Assembly (NCBI RefSeq): GCF_000302595.1
Contig: NZ_JH947127.1
Coordinates: 1-64,000, forward strand
Source: Pedobacter arcticus A12
GTDB lineage: Bacteria > Bacteroidota > Bacteroidia > Sphingobacteriales > Sphingobacteriaceae
DNA: 64,000 nt
Direction of reading: 5' to 3'
Position 1 is the first letter of the stretch; each line of letters starts with the position of its first letter. Of the stretch, positions 16,822 through 25,600 are shown one piece after another. Made by a program: the position numbers and the translations under genes. The notes under the pieces were generated by a model that was given only the letters and a program-made list of their open reading frames with translations, made no database searches and was not told where the DNA came from.

Positions 16822-16868
16822 TTACAAAGTGTAAAACACCTAAAAATACAATTTTGAGGTAATAAACT

Positions 16869-18191
16869 TTATTCGTCAACCCCCAACTTATATTTCTTTC
16901 CTTTTATTTTTTCGGGTTTCAGTAACTGTACCACTGCATTTATTTTTTTACGTTTAACAGCAACGTAAGCCATATGGTCAAAAACCTCAATCCGTCCAAT
17001 TTCTTCTTTTTGTAGGTTTGCTTTTTTATACAGCAAGCCAACTACATCAATTTTGTTGACCTTATCTTTTTTGCCTGCCGCAATATAAAGGGTTGCCCAC
17101 GGGCTGGCATCAAACATTTTAAACTCTTCTGTAACGGCAACCTCTTCTACTTCTTCTTCAATGTAAGCTGGTTTGTATTCTTCATCGCTCAATAGTAAAT
17201 ACGCTTTTCCACTCGATTTCATACGGGCAGTACGTCCGTTACGGTGCGTGAAAGATTCTTCGGTAAACGGAATTTGATAATGGATTACTTGCTGAACATC
17301 CGGAATATCCAAACCTCTAGACGCTAAATCCGTTGTAACCAAAACTGCATGAGTACCGTTTCTAAATTTTACCAATGCTTTTTCTCTATCTGGCTGATCC
17401 ATGCCTCCATGGTAAATCCCGTTCGACATTCCTTTATCCCACAATAAATCACTTACCCGACCTGCCGCTTCTCTGTGGTTGCAAAAAATCAAAGTCGGCC
17501 CTTCCGGATGTTCGGCAACAACTTGCATTAACAACTTCAACTTATCTTTAGAAGGCGTATGCAAAACTTTCAATGCCAACTCTGGCTTGTTAGCCTGATC
17601 TTTTAAAAAATCAACAACTGCTAGATTATCTACCCTCGCAAATATTGGAAGTTCATCCATTTTGGTGGCAGAAGTCAGTATCTTTTGTTTAAGCCCTGTT
17701 AAACCTTCAATAATCAGTTCCATTTCATCCTGAAAACCTAATTCTAAAGATTTATCAAACTCATCTAAAACCAAGAATTCTACCTCTGTTGGGTCAATAT
17801 TTTCATTACGGATATGATAGCTGATTTTACCGGGTGTACCAATAATTACAGCTGGCGTTTCTGACAAACTCTGCTCTTCTGTTCGGGTAGAATGACCACC
17901 ATAAATACAACTTACTTTAAATCCCGATTGTAACGACCTAAAAACCTGCTCTATCTGTAAAGCTAATTCACGAGACGGCACAATTACCATAACCTGAACT
18001 TTTTTAAAATCTTTTTTAAGATGCGCAACCAAAGGCAAGAAAAAAGCCAATGTTTTTCCAGAGCCGGTCGCCGATAAAACCATTACATCTTTACCCGAAG
18101 CAATTGCATTTTCTGTGCTCAACTGCATCTCATTAAGTGCAGTAATATTTAGTCGCTCTAAAAACTGAGCTTTGCTGTTTAAGTCTGTCAT
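16869..18191 (-). CDS. dbpA: DEAD-box-type RNA helicase with DbpA RNA-binding domain
   Basis: A 440-residue helicase acting on ribosomal RNA during large-subunit assembly, if it works like DbpA. RecA domain 1 has the Q-motif region (EMQLSTENAI), motif I SATGSGKT (40-47), PSREL, and motif III SAT (174-176). Motif II reads DEFD (143-146) in place of DEAD, a variant that I recall as usual in the Bacteroidota form. Motif VI is HRNGRTAR. The last ~70 residues match the DbpA RNA-binding domain, with VGLLYKKANL and RIEVFDHMAYVAV. It is monocistronic and divergent from the thioesterase gene. Confidence 0.88.
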   Translation of the reverse strand: MTDLNSKAQFLERLNITALNEMQLSTENAIASGKDVMVLSATGSGKTLAFFLPLVAHLKKDFKKVQVMVIVPSRELALQIEQVFRSLQSGFKVSCIYGGHSTRTEEQSLSETPAVIIGTPGKISYHIRNENIDPTEVEFLVLDEFDKSLELGFQDEMELIIEGLTGLKQKILTSATKMDELPIFARVDNLAVVDFLKDQANKPELALKVLHTPSKDKLKLLMQVVAEHPEGPTLIFCNHREAAGRVSDLLWDKGMSNGIYHGGMDQPDREKALVKFRNGTHAVLVTTDLASRGLDIPDVQQVIHYQIPFTEESFTHRNGRTARMKSSGKAYLLLSDEEYKPAYIEEEVEEVAVTEEFKMFDASPWATLYIAAGKKDKVNKIDVVGLLYKKANLQKEEIGRIEVFDHMAYVAVKRKKINAVVQLLKPEKIKGKKYKLGVDE

Positions 18192-18239
18192 TTCTGCAAA
18201 TATCCTTAATAAAAATCACAATGAGCTTGTGAAATTAAA

Positions 18240-18267
18240 TTGGCTTTTAAACATTATCTTATATTTG
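18240..18267 (+). promoter_or_regulatory. Bacteroidota-type promoter of the thioesterase gene
   Basis: TTGG at 18240 and TATATTTG at 18260-18267 match the TTTG / TAnnTTTG consensus with a 17-bp gap. The start of transcription would be near 18274, leaving a leader of about 11 nt before the ATG at 18285. The box lies inside a possible longer frame from 18240 and so supports the later start codon. Confidence 0.7.
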
Positions 18268-18284
18268 TATATAAACGTACACAG

Positions 18285-18806
18285 ATGAACAGCAAGACTC
18301 CTGAAAACTCTCTCACAATGATGAACCAATTGGTGTTACCCAATGACACCAATCCATTAAATAATCTCATGGGTGGGCGCTTATTGCATTGGATGGATAT
18401 TGCGGCCGCTATTTCGGCTCAAAAGCATTGCAACAGAGTGGTTGTTACTGCTTCGGTTGATAATGTTTCGTTCCAACACCCTATAAAGTTGGGAGATGTG
18501 GTCACAATTCATGCAAGGGTAACAAGGGCATTTAACACTTCTGTTGAAGTTAGGTTGGTGGTTTGGGCAGAGAATATCCCGTCGGGAGAAAAGATAAAAT
18601 CTAACGAAGCCTACTATACTTTTGTAGCGTTGGATGAGCATGGAAAAACCGTTCCTGTACCCGCTGTGAATCCACAATCAGAAAAAGAAAAAGAGCTTTT
18701 TGAAGGAGCTTTAAGACGCCGACAACTTCGTTTGATTTTAGCTGGAAGGATGAATCCGGATGAAGCTACGGAATTGAAAGCGTTGTTTACGGCTGCGAAA
18801 CAATAG
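18285..18806 (+). CDS. Acyl-CoA thioesterase, hotdog fold
   Basis: A 173-residue hotdog-fold thioesterase of the YciA/ACOT type, which hydrolyses acyl-CoA to free acid and CoA in the cytosol. MMNQLVLPNDTNPLNNLMGG is the conserved N-terminal segment with the catalytic-loop asparagine and aspartate; GGRLLHWMDIAAAIS is the hotdog helix; and VSFQHPIKLGDVV is the second signature. A basic C-terminal helix (about 130-170) is typical. I place the start at 18285, just after the promoter box. The chain-length preference cannot be judged. Confidence 0.9.
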   Translation: MNSKTPENSLTMMNQLVLPNDTNPLNNLMGGRLLHWMDIAAAISAQKHCNRVVVTASVDNVSFQHPIKLGDVVTIHARVTRAFNTSVEVRLVVWAENIPSGEKIKSNEAYYTFVALDEHGKTVPVPAVNPQSEKEKELFEGALRRRQLRLILAGRMNPDEATELKALFTAAKQ

Positions 18807-18911
18807 ATTTTTATATTTACAGTCCAAACAAGGTTTCTCTTTTTCGAAAACCCTGCTTTTTTTTCGCTAAATCCTGCTGAAATCTGAACAAGAAAAAACA
18901 AACTCCATAAA

Positions 18912-18935
18912 AAAAGCCACCCAAAGGTGGCTTTT
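18912..18935. terminator. Bidirectional rho-independent terminator
   Basis: A perfect 10-bp stem (AAAAGCCACC with GGTGGCTTTT) and a CAAA loop lie between the convergent thioesterase (+) and aldolase (-) genes. A-tract and T-tract flanks allow use from both sides. Confidence 0.87.
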
Positions 18936-18957
18936 CAAATATCGTATAATCAAAAGA

Positions 18958-20037
18958 TTATAATTTAGAATTCGCATCGATGCAATTCAAATCGCCGAAA
19001 GCTTCGGTTAATCTCTTAACAAACTGATCTTCGCCTTTTCGTAACCAAACACGTGGATCGTAATATTTTTTGTTTGGAGAATCGTCGCCATCTGGGCTAC
19101 CAATCTGAGCTTGTAAATAAGCTTCTTTAGATTTGTAGTAATTTAAAACACCTTCCCACATTGCCCATTGCATGTCGGTATCAATGTTCATTTTAATAGC
19201 TCCGTAAGAAATAGCTTCTCTAATTTCTTCTTGTGAAGAACCAGAACCACCGTGGAAAACAAAATTAATTGGCTTTTCTGCAGTTAAGCTATATTTTTCT
19301 TTAACGTATTCTTGTGAGTTGTGTAAAATAACTGGTTGCAATTTAACATTACCTGGTTTGTAAACACCATGTACGTTACCAAAAGCAGCCGCAATTGTAA
19401 ACTTGTCGCTAATTTTGCTTAGTTCTTCATATGCATAAGCAACCTCTTCTGGTTGGGTATATAATTTTGATGAATCAACATCTGTATTATCTACACCATC
19501 TTCCTCGCCACCTGTAACACCAAGTTCAATCTCTAAAGTCATACCCATTTTGCTCATGCGCTCAAGGTAAGTTTTACAAATTTCTATATTTTCTTCGATT
19601 GGCTCTTCAGATAAATCAATCATGTGCGAAGAAAAAAGTGGCTTACCATGTAATGCAAAGTGCTTTTCACTGGCATCCAACAATCCATCTATCCAAGGCA
19701 ATAATTTTTTAGCGCAATGGTCTGTATGTAAAATAACTGCAACACCATAATGTTCTGCAACCAAATGTACGTGTTGTGCTGCAGAAATAGCCCCTAATAT
19801 ACAAGCCTGTAATTTGTCGTTTTGTAATGATTTACCTGCGTAAAACTGTGCACCACCGTTTGAAAGCTGCACAATAACAGGTGAATTTACAGCTTTCGCC
19901 GTTTCTAAAACTGCATTCAAAGAATCAGTTCCAATAATATTTACAGCAGGCAAAGCAAATTGGTGCTTCTTAGCAACTTCAAAAAGTTCCTGAACCTGGT
20001 CTCCTGTAACAACTCCTTTAAAATCTTTTAAGCTCAT
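18958..20037 (-). CDS. fbaA: Class II fructose-bisphosphate aldolase
   Basis: A 359-residue zinc-dependent aldolase of glycolysis and gluconeogenesis, cleaving fructose 1,6-bisphosphate to dihydroxyacetone phosphate and glyceraldehyde 3-phosphate. It is the long (E. coli FbaA-like) class IIA form. Zinc and catalytic residues are in ILHTDHCAKKL (D106, H107). FHGGSGSSQEEI binds phosphate, and NIDTDMQWA near residue 288 is conserved. The start MSLKDFKGVVTG at 20037 fits the family; a longer frame to 20082 adds 15 unlikely residues. It is monocistronic with a strong shared terminator. Confidence 0.95.
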   Translation of the reverse strand: MSLKDFKGVVTGDQVQELFEVAKKHQFALPAVNIIGTDSLNAVLETAKAVNSPVIVQLSNGGAQFYAGKSLQNDKLQACILGAISAAQHVHLVAEHYGVAVILHTDHCAKKLLPWIDGLLDASEKHFALHGKPLFSSHMIDLSEEPIEENIEICKTYLERMSKMGMTLEIELGVTGGEEDGVDNTDVDSSKLYTQPEEVAYAYEELSKISDKFTIAAAFGNVHGVYKPGNVKLQPVILHNSQEYVKEKYSLTAEKPINFVFHGGSGSSQEEIREAISYGAIKMNIDTDMQWAMWEGVLNYYKSKEAYLQAQIGSPDGDDSPNKKYYDPRVWLRKGEDQFVKRLTEAFGDLNCIDANSKL

Positions 20038-20195
20038 TTTTGTTAATTGTTTCTTAGGCTCGAAGTTATGAAAAAATATCAATAGCCTAAATATAAGCCA
20101 TAAATAAAGCAGGAAGGTCTATTTCAATAGTTAAACAGAAGATTTTAACAATTTCGTCAAATTTTTGTTTCTTTGTAGCCACACTATTTTAATAT

Positions 20196-21041
20196 ATGGC
20201 TTGGTTTAAAAGAAATACAAAAGGCATTTCCACCTCTACTGAAGAGAAAAAAGAAGCCCCTGATGGAGTTTGGAATAAATGCCCGAACTGCAAAAAAGCA
20301 TTACATTACTCTGAACAAGTTGAAAATAAATACGTTTGCCAATACTGTGATTATCATTTAAGAGTTGGCTCTAAAGAATATTTTGAGGTACTTTTTGATA
20401 ATAATAGCTTTGTTGAACTGTTTGGTAATTTAACTTCTGGCGATCCTTTAGATTTTACCGATTCTAAAACTTACCCAGAACGTTTAGCAGACTCTTACAA
20501 AAAAACAGGTTTAAAAGATGCATTACGAGCAGCACACGGAAAAATTGACGGACAGGATTTAGTAATTGCCTGTATGGATTTCAGTTTTATTGGTGGTTCG
20601 ATGGGTTCTGTTGTTGGAGAAAAAATTGCAAGAAGTATTGATTACAGCATCAAAAATAAAATTCCTTTCTTGATGATTTCAAAGTCTGGCGGTGCTAGGA
20701 TGATGGAGGCTGCATTTTCATTAATGCAGATGGCCAAAACATCAGCAAAACTAGCACTTTTAGGGCAGGCGAAGGTACCTTATATATCATTACTTACAGA
20801 CCCTACAACAGGTGGAGTAACAGCGTCTTACGCGATGCTTGGCGATATCAACATTGCTGAACCTGGCGCATTGATTGGTTTTGCAGGACCAAGGGTTATT
20901 AAAGAAACAATTAAAAAAGATTTACCGAAAGGTTTCCAGACTTCTGAATTTGTTTTGGAGCATGGTTTCCTAGACTTTATTGTAGATCGAAGAAAAATGA
21001 AAGAGAAACTATCATCATTCATAAAAATGATGCATAACTAA
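20196..21041 (+). CDS. accD: Acetyl-CoA carboxylase carboxyltransferase subunit beta
   Basis: A 281-residue AccD, which with AccA transfers the carboxyl group from biotin to acetyl-CoA in the first step of fatty-acid synthesis. The N-terminal zinc ribbon has C29, C32, C48 and C51 in the usual CxxC...CxxC pattern. The carboxyltransferase core shows [35 protein letters not shown] and [14 protein letters not shown]. Length is normal. It is a single-gene unit ending in a strong terminator; accA is not in the window. Confidence 0.96.
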   Translation: MAWFKRNTKGISTSTEEKKEAPDGVWNKCPNCKKALHYSEQVENKYVCQYCDYHLRVGSKEYFEVLFDNNSFVELFGNLTSGDPLDFTDSKTYPERLADSYKKTGLKDALRAAHGKIDGQDLVIACMDFSFIGGSMGSVVGEKIARSIDYSIKNKIPFLMISKSGGARMMEAAFSLMQMAKTSAKLALLGQAKVPYISLLTDPTTGGVTASYAMLGDINIAEPGALIGFAGPRVIKETIKKDLPKGFQTSEFVLEHGFLDFIVDRRKMKEKLSSFIKMMHN

Positions 21042-21054
21042 TGCCATAATAGAG

Positions 21055-21090
21055 CAAGCTTCTTACTAAAATAAGAAGCTTGTTTCGTTT
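21055..21090 (+). terminator. Rho-independent terminator of accD
   Basis: A perfect 11-bp stem (CAAGCTTCTTA with TAAGAAGCTTG, loop CTAAAA) begins 14 bp after the accD stop and is followed by TTTCGTTTT. Confidence 0.88.
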
Positions 21091-21230
21091 TAAGACATTG
21101 CGTTACTCTTTTAAACAGCTTTAATTTACAAGGAAAAACAACCTTGATTAACTACACAATCCAAATTATTTAAATAAACGTTAATGCGTTAAAATTTGGG
21201 ATTACTAAATTTATTATCCTTTATTTGCGT

Positions 21231-21244
21231 AAAATCTAAAATCT
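21231..21244 (+). repeat. Two perfect 7-bp repeats in the topA leader
   Basis: AAAATCT occurs twice in direct tandem immediately before the topA start codon, and a third imperfect unit runs into the ATG. The 7-bp period matches the longer arrays elsewhere in this window, though two copies alone could be chance. Confidence 0.5.
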
Positions 21245-21246
21245 AA

Positions 21247-23814
21247 ATGGCAAAAAACTTACTTATTGTAGAATCTCCGGCGAAAGCGAAAACCATCGAA
21301 GGATATTTGGGCAAAGATTTTTTAGTAAAATCAAGCTACGGACATATTCGTGATTTAAAGAAAGATGACAGTGCCATTGAAGTAAATAATGGATTTAAGC
21401 AACATTACGAGATTTCGCCAGATAAGAAAGCTTTAGTTGCCGAATTAAAAAAACTAGCGAAGTCTGCAGAGATGGTATGGCTAGCATCCGATGAGGACCG
21501 CGAAGGAGAAGCCATTTCTTGGCATTTATTTGAGTCTTTAGGTTTAAAAGAAGAAAACACAAAACGTATTGTTTTTCACGAGATTACCAAACCTGCTATT
21601 TTAAAGGCAATTGAGAATCCTCGACAAATCAATTATAATTTAGTAAACGCACAACAAGCCAGACGAGTTTTAGACCGATTGGTTGGTTTTGAGCTTTCTC
21701 CTGTTTTATGGAAAAAAGTAAAACCATCTTTATCTGCAGGTCGTGTACAATCTGTTGCTGTTAGGTTGATTGTTGACCGAGAAAGAGAAGTTAATGCTTT
21801 TGAAAGCACCGCTGCTTACCGGGTTGTCGCTGTTTTTTCTACTGATAAAAAAGAACTTTTCAAAGCTGAACTATCTGGTAAATTTGATAAAGAAGCTGAT
21901 GCACAAAAATTTTTAGAAGATTGTGCAAAGGCAAATTTCAAAATAAACAGCTTAGATATTAAGCCGTTAAAAAGAAATCCGGCAGCACCGTTTACTACTT
22001 CTACTTTACAGCAAGAAGCAAGTAGAAAATTAGGTTTTTCTGTATCCAGAACCATGACGGTTGCCCAAAAGCTTTATGAAACTGGTAAAATCACCTATAT
22101 GCGTACGGATTCTGTGAACTTATCAGAAACTGCTATACAAGGTGCTGCGCAAGAAATCAAATCTGCTTACGGCGAAAAATACCTGGAGCCAAGAAAATTC
22201 AAAACCAAATCTGCAGGAGCGCAAGAAGCTCACGAAGCAATACGTCCAACTCATTTTGAATGGCATACTTTAACGGATGGAGATGCATCGGAAAAACGTT
22301 TGTACGAACTGATCTGGAAAAGATCAATTGCATCACAAATGAGTGAAGCAATCATAGAGAAAACGACCGCAAAAGTTGGCATCAGCACCAGAAAAGAAGA
22401 ATTAACTGCTAGTGGCGAAGTCATAAAATTCGATGGCTTTCTAAAAGTTTATTTAGAGAGTGATGATGAAGAATCAGATGCTCATTTAGATGAGAAATCG
22501 GATAACGCAATTCTTCCTCCGCTAAGTCAAGGACAAAATTTAAACTTGGTTGAGCTAAATGCGACCCAACGTTTTAGTCGCCCACCAGCTAGATATAGTG
22601 AAGCTGCTTTAGTTAAAAAACTGGAAGAACTGGGAATTGGTCGTCCATCAACCTACGCTCCTACTATTTCAACGGTACAAAACCGCGGTTACGTAGTTAA
22701 AGAAGAACGTGATGGAAAAAAACGCGATTACCAAGTTATCCAACTAAAAAATGGAGAAATAAAAAAACAGACAAAATCTGAAATTACTGGAGCCGAAAAA
22801 GGAAAGTTGTTCCCTACAGATATAGGTTCTGTAGTAAATGACTTTTTGGTAGAGCACTTTAAAGGAATTGTAGACTTCCACTTTACGGCAAATGTTGAAA
22901 AGGAGTTTGATGAAATTGCGCAAGGTTATAAAGAGTGGACTACCATGCTTAAAAACTTTTACCAGCCATTTCATTTAGAAGTTGAAGACACTTTAGCTAA
23001 TGCCGAAAGGGCAAGTGGCGAACGTTTCTTGGGTGTTGATCCAAAATCTGGCAAGAATGTTTATACCAGAGTAGGGAAATTTGGTCCAATTGTACAGATT
23101 GGCGAAGCGGACGACGATGAAAAAACGTATGCCAGCTTATTAAAATCACAATCTATAGAATCGGTTAAGTTAGAAGATGCTTTAGAGCTTTTTAAGCTGC
23201 CATTTGCATTAAATAGCTATCAAGATAAAGACGTTTCCGTTGGTGTAGGTAGATTTGGTCCTTATGTTAAATGGGGCGAAACCTATATCTCTATCCCTAA
23301 AAACGAAAATGCTTTAGAAGTAGATCAAAAAAGAGCTCAAGAAATTATTGATGAGAAAATTATAGCTGACGCTCCGGTTGCCAGTTTCCAAGGTGAGCCT
23401 GTTACGAAAGGAAGAGGTAGATTTGGACCTTTTTTAAAATGGAAGGATCTGTTTATAAATGTTCCGGTTAGGTACGATTTTGAAAACCTATCTAAGGCTG
23501 AAATCGACGAGTTAATCTCTGCCAAAGTAGAAAAAGAAGCAAACCGTTATATCCAACAATGGGAAAAAGAAAAAATCGCCATTGAAAACGGACGTTGGGG
23601 ACCTTTTATTAGATTTGGTAAATTGATGCTGAAACTGAGCAAAAACCCAACAACGGGAGAAAAATATACACCCGAAGATTTGAAACAAGTCTCTTTTGAC
23701 GACGTCAAAAAATTGATTACTGACCAAATACCAGATGCATTTGAAGCTAAAGCTAAAAAAGCACCTGCTAAAAAGAAAGCGGTGGCTAAAAAAGTTGTAG
23801 CGAAGAAGAAATAG
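21247..23814 (+). CDS. topA: DNA topoisomerase I (type IA)
   Basis: An 855-residue type IA topoisomerase that relaxes negative supercoils. The TOPRIM domain runs from LLIVESPAKAKTIEGYLG and carries E9 and the acidic triad D82/D84/E86 (SDEDREGE). The catalytic tyrosine is Y284 in TGKITYMRTDS. In place of C-terminal zinc fingers it has four glycine-rich repeats (RVGKFGPIV, GVGRFGPYV, GRGRFGPFL, NGRWGPFIR) of the topoisomerase C-terminal repeat type, and then a lysine/alanine-rich tail that should contact DNA. This architecture is normal for the phylum. Two 7-bp repeats precede the start, and a period-7 array directly follows the stop. Confidence 0.96.
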   Translation: MAKNLLIVESPAKAKTIEGYLGKDFLVKSSYGHIRDLKKDDSAIEVNNGFKQHYEISPDKKALVAELKKLAKSAEMVWLASDEDREGEAISWHLFESLGLKEENTKRIVFHEITKPAILKAIENPRQINYNLVNAQQARRVLDRLVGFELSPVLWKKVKPSLSAGRVQSVAVRLIVDREREVNAFESTAAYRVVAVFSTDKKELFKAELSGKFDKEADAQKFLEDCAKANFKINSLDIKPLKRNPAAPFTTSTLQQEASRKLGFSVSRTMTVAQKLYETGKITYMRTDSVNLSETAIQGAAQEIKSAYGEKYLEPRKFKTKSAGAQEAHEAIRPTHFEWHTLTDGDASEKRLYELIWKRSIASQMSEAIIEKTTAKVGISTRKEELTASGEVIKFDGFLKVYLESDDEESDAHLDEKSDNAILPPLSQGQNLNLVELNATQRFSRPPARYSEAALVKKLEELGIGRPSTYAPTISTVQNRGYVVKEERDGKKRDYQVIQLKNGEIKKQTKSEITGAEKGKLFPTDIGSVVNDFLVEHFKGIVDFHFTANVEKEFDEIAQGYKEWTTMLKNFYQPFHLEVEDTLANAERASGERFLGVDPKSGKNVYTRVGKFGPIVQIGEADDDEKTYASLLKSQSIESVKLEDALELFKLPFALNSYQDKDVSVGVGRFGPYVKWGETYISIPKNENALEVDQKRAQEIIDEKIIADAPVASFQGEPVTKGRGRFGPFLKWKDLFINVPVRYDFENLSKAEIDELISAKVEKEANRYIQQWEKEKIAIENGRWGPFIRFGKLMLKLSKNPTTGEKYTPEDLKQVSFDDVKKLITDQIPDAFEAKAKKAPAKKKAVAKKVVAKKK

Positions 23815-23820
23815 CTTTGT

Positions 23821-23927
23821 TAAGCTTAAAGCAGAAAGCTAAAAGCATTGAAACTAAACACGGAGATAGTAATAAATTATAAACCAATGAAAGCTTTAAG
23901 CATTTGGCTTTAAGCTTTTTTAGCCTT
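23821..23927. repeat. Period-7 arrays in inverted orientation
   Basis: Four 7-bp units (for example AAAGCAG and AAAGCTA) occupy 23821-23848, and five more (for example GCTTTAA and GCATTTG) occupy 23893-23927. The second group is roughly the reverse complement of the first, so the RNA could fold into a long imperfect hairpin. The stretch lies between the topA stop and the next gene, whose ATG follows at 23934. Confidence 0.6.
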
Positions 23928-23933
23928 TTTAAA

Positions 23934-24341
23934 ATGAAGAAAGACATTCCAGAACATGTTGTTGAAGACATCGCAATTGCGGTAGTTTTAGAAGGTGAAA
24001 CTCCTGCAAGCAAAAACTGGAATGTCTACATCATCAACCTAAAAAATGTTGCTATTGAAACCGTTTTAATTACGTCTAAAGGTTATGGCTTAAAAAATGG
24101 TGAAGATGTAAAAACTTCTACCTTGAGGCACATGATTGAAAAAGTGGAACCCCACTCCTCTTCTAGAATTGAAGCTATTGACGAGGAAGTTTTTGGATTA
24201 AACAATGAATATTGGATTAGCTATTACATTGGCAGTGAAATCTATGACAAGAAGTTTATCTTTTTACCCGAAAGCATTGTTGAATCTAATTTGATTAAAG
24301 TGCCCCTTGTTAATAAGCCTGGGGTTATGGTAGGGCAATAG
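23934..24341 (+). CDS. Conserved hypothetical cytosolic protein
   Basis: A 135-residue protein of no family that I can name with assurance. It starts MKKDIPEHVVEDIAIAVV, has alternating hydrophobic beta-strand-like segments (WNVYIINLKNVAIETVLITS), a central PHSSSRIEAIDEE stretch and an aromatic IFLPESIVESNL near the end. No signal peptide, membrane segment or catalytic motif is seen. The ATG at 23934 is chosen because the frame back to 23904 runs into the repeat array. It follows topA on the same strand and converges with the phosphatase-fold gene. Confidence 0.72.
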   Translation: MKKDIPEHVVEDIAIAVVLEGETPASKNWNVYIINLKNVAIETVLITSKGYGLKNGEDVKTSTLRHMIEKVEPHSSSRIEAIDEEVFGLNNEYWISYYIGSEIYDKKFIFLPESIVESNLIKVPLVNKPGVMVGQ

Positions 24342-24367
24342 CTATTGATAATATAATCTTCTGTTGG

Positions 24368-25600
24368 TCAATTTTTAATGTATAAGATACCTTTATAAGT
24401 ATCTTCAATATTAATACCAGGATATCTGATCCCATGATCTGAAGTTACAATAATTTTAGCATTGGGCTTTGCTTCTAAAATCATTTTTACCGCTTTAATA
24501 CCTACAATATCCGCTTTTGCTAATTCTAGCGTTGTTTGAGTTTCAGTATTAATATCATAATAAGAATTATGGAAAGTTAGAAAATGAAAAAATGAGATTT
24601 TTTTCTGACCGTCTGCTAAATCAGATTTGAGTTGGTTGAAACGATAATCTATTTGTTCATTTACTTCCCTATTATTCCAATCCTCTAAGAAAGGACAGTA
24701 ATTTAACACACGGTTGATTATTGGGTACCAATAAATGCTGAAATCACTTCCTCTTCCAAAGTATAATTTTGTAAGGTTATTATCCTCTTCTAAAAGCAAA
24801 GAGTTCATCTCTATTTCATATTTATACTTTTTTGAAAACTGTTGTATAAAGTCTCCTGGAATAAGACTTTTCATTGCTGCAATATCTTTAATAAAATAAT
24901 CCGAATTTCCCTTAAATATAATACCTGAAAACAGATTAGGAATTGATTGTTGGGTAGCTGTGTATTTGGTAATGTGCTTTTCTTCAGTAAAACCTTCGGC
25001 AAGCAAAACCGTATGTAACCTAGATTGGATACCAAAGTACTTCTCAAGAACCTCATTTGATGGAAAAGCGTCTAACAGAATGATATAGACATCTTTACTA
25101 CTGTCGCTCGGAGAAATGATTTTAGAAATTGGCGGCGTTTTACTCGTGTTAAATTGAAATCTTGTACTGTAATAAAAGGGGATCAGTGTTAAACAAAAAA
25201 CAATATTCATAACCAGTATTAACTTTGTTATTTTCAATACGGTTTTACCCCTAATCAAACATATCGTTAATACCAATAAAGATAAAATCCCTAATTTTAT
25301 AAACCTGTTGCTACCACTGTAAAAAAGGGAATTAATTAATGGATTTGTAAGTATTAAAATGGAAACCAGCTTTATCCTTAATAAAAACGCATTATTAAAT
25401 AAGGCAAAACTCGCTAAAACTACAAATACACCATAGGTAACATATTGATTAATATCACTGTAGGAAACCCAGATACTTAAATATAAACCTATAAACAGCA
25501 TATACAGAAGTGACCATAGGTCTATCTTCTTCTTATCCTCTTTTGAAACAGATAAATAATTCTCTAGTTGAGATAACTTGTTTAGCATCCAAGATTTCAT
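24368..25600 (-). CDS. Membrane-anchored alkaline-phosphatase-superfamily (sulfatase-like) protein
   Basis: A 410-residue protein with about five N-terminal transmembrane helices (26-45, 51-73, 77-95, 100-117, 122-142) and a periplasmic alkaline-phosphatase-fold domain. That domain opens KDVYIILLDAFPSNEVL, where the aspartate binds metal, and carries VTSDHG near the end, the second metal site. The likely nucleophile is a Ser/Thr in TKYTATQQSIPNL. The protein stops about 20 residues after SDHG; relatives as I recall continue for some 80 more, so it may be truncated. The first 68 bp overlap the upstream gene. Likely role: phosphoryl or sulfate transfer on a surface glycan, inferred. Confidence 0.75.
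   Translation of the reverse strand: MKSWMLNKLSQLENYLSVSKEDKKKIDLWSLLYMLFIGLYLSIWVSYSDINQYVTYGVFVVLASFALFNNAFLLRIKLVSILILTNPLINSLFYSGSNRFIKLGILSLLVLTICLIRGKTVLKITKLILVMNIVFCLTLIPFYYSTRFQFNTSKTPPISKIISPSDSSKDVYIILLDAFPSNEVLEKYFGIQSRLHTVLLAEGFTEEKHITKYTATQQSIPNLFSGIIFKGNSDYFIKDIAAMKSLIPGDFIQQFSKKYKYEIEMNSLLLEEDNNLTKLYFGRGSDFSIYWYPIINRVLNYCPFLEDWNNREVNEQIDYRFNQLKSDLADGQKKISFFHFLTFHNSYYDINTETQTTLELAKADIVGIKAVKMILEAKPNAKIIVTSDHGIRYPGINIEDTYKGILYIKN

Noticed and set aside
16691-16879. 62-codon frame on the minus strand
   Set aside because: It lies almost wholly within the repeat-like element at 16703-16821 and has no recognisable features.
18240-18284. N-terminal extension of the thioesterase gene
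   Set aside because: The stretch contains a good promoter (TTGG, 17-bp gap, TATATTTG), so it is upstream of the transcript.
23740-23811. Lysine/alanine repeats at the topA 3' end as a further repeat array
   Set aside because: This is the usual basic tail of type IA topoisomerases; there is no 7-bp register in the DNA.
23821-23927. Possible CRISPR array
   Set aside because: The repeats have a 7-bp period with no spacers and no cas genes nearby; none of the repeat regions in the window has the repeat-spacer layout.
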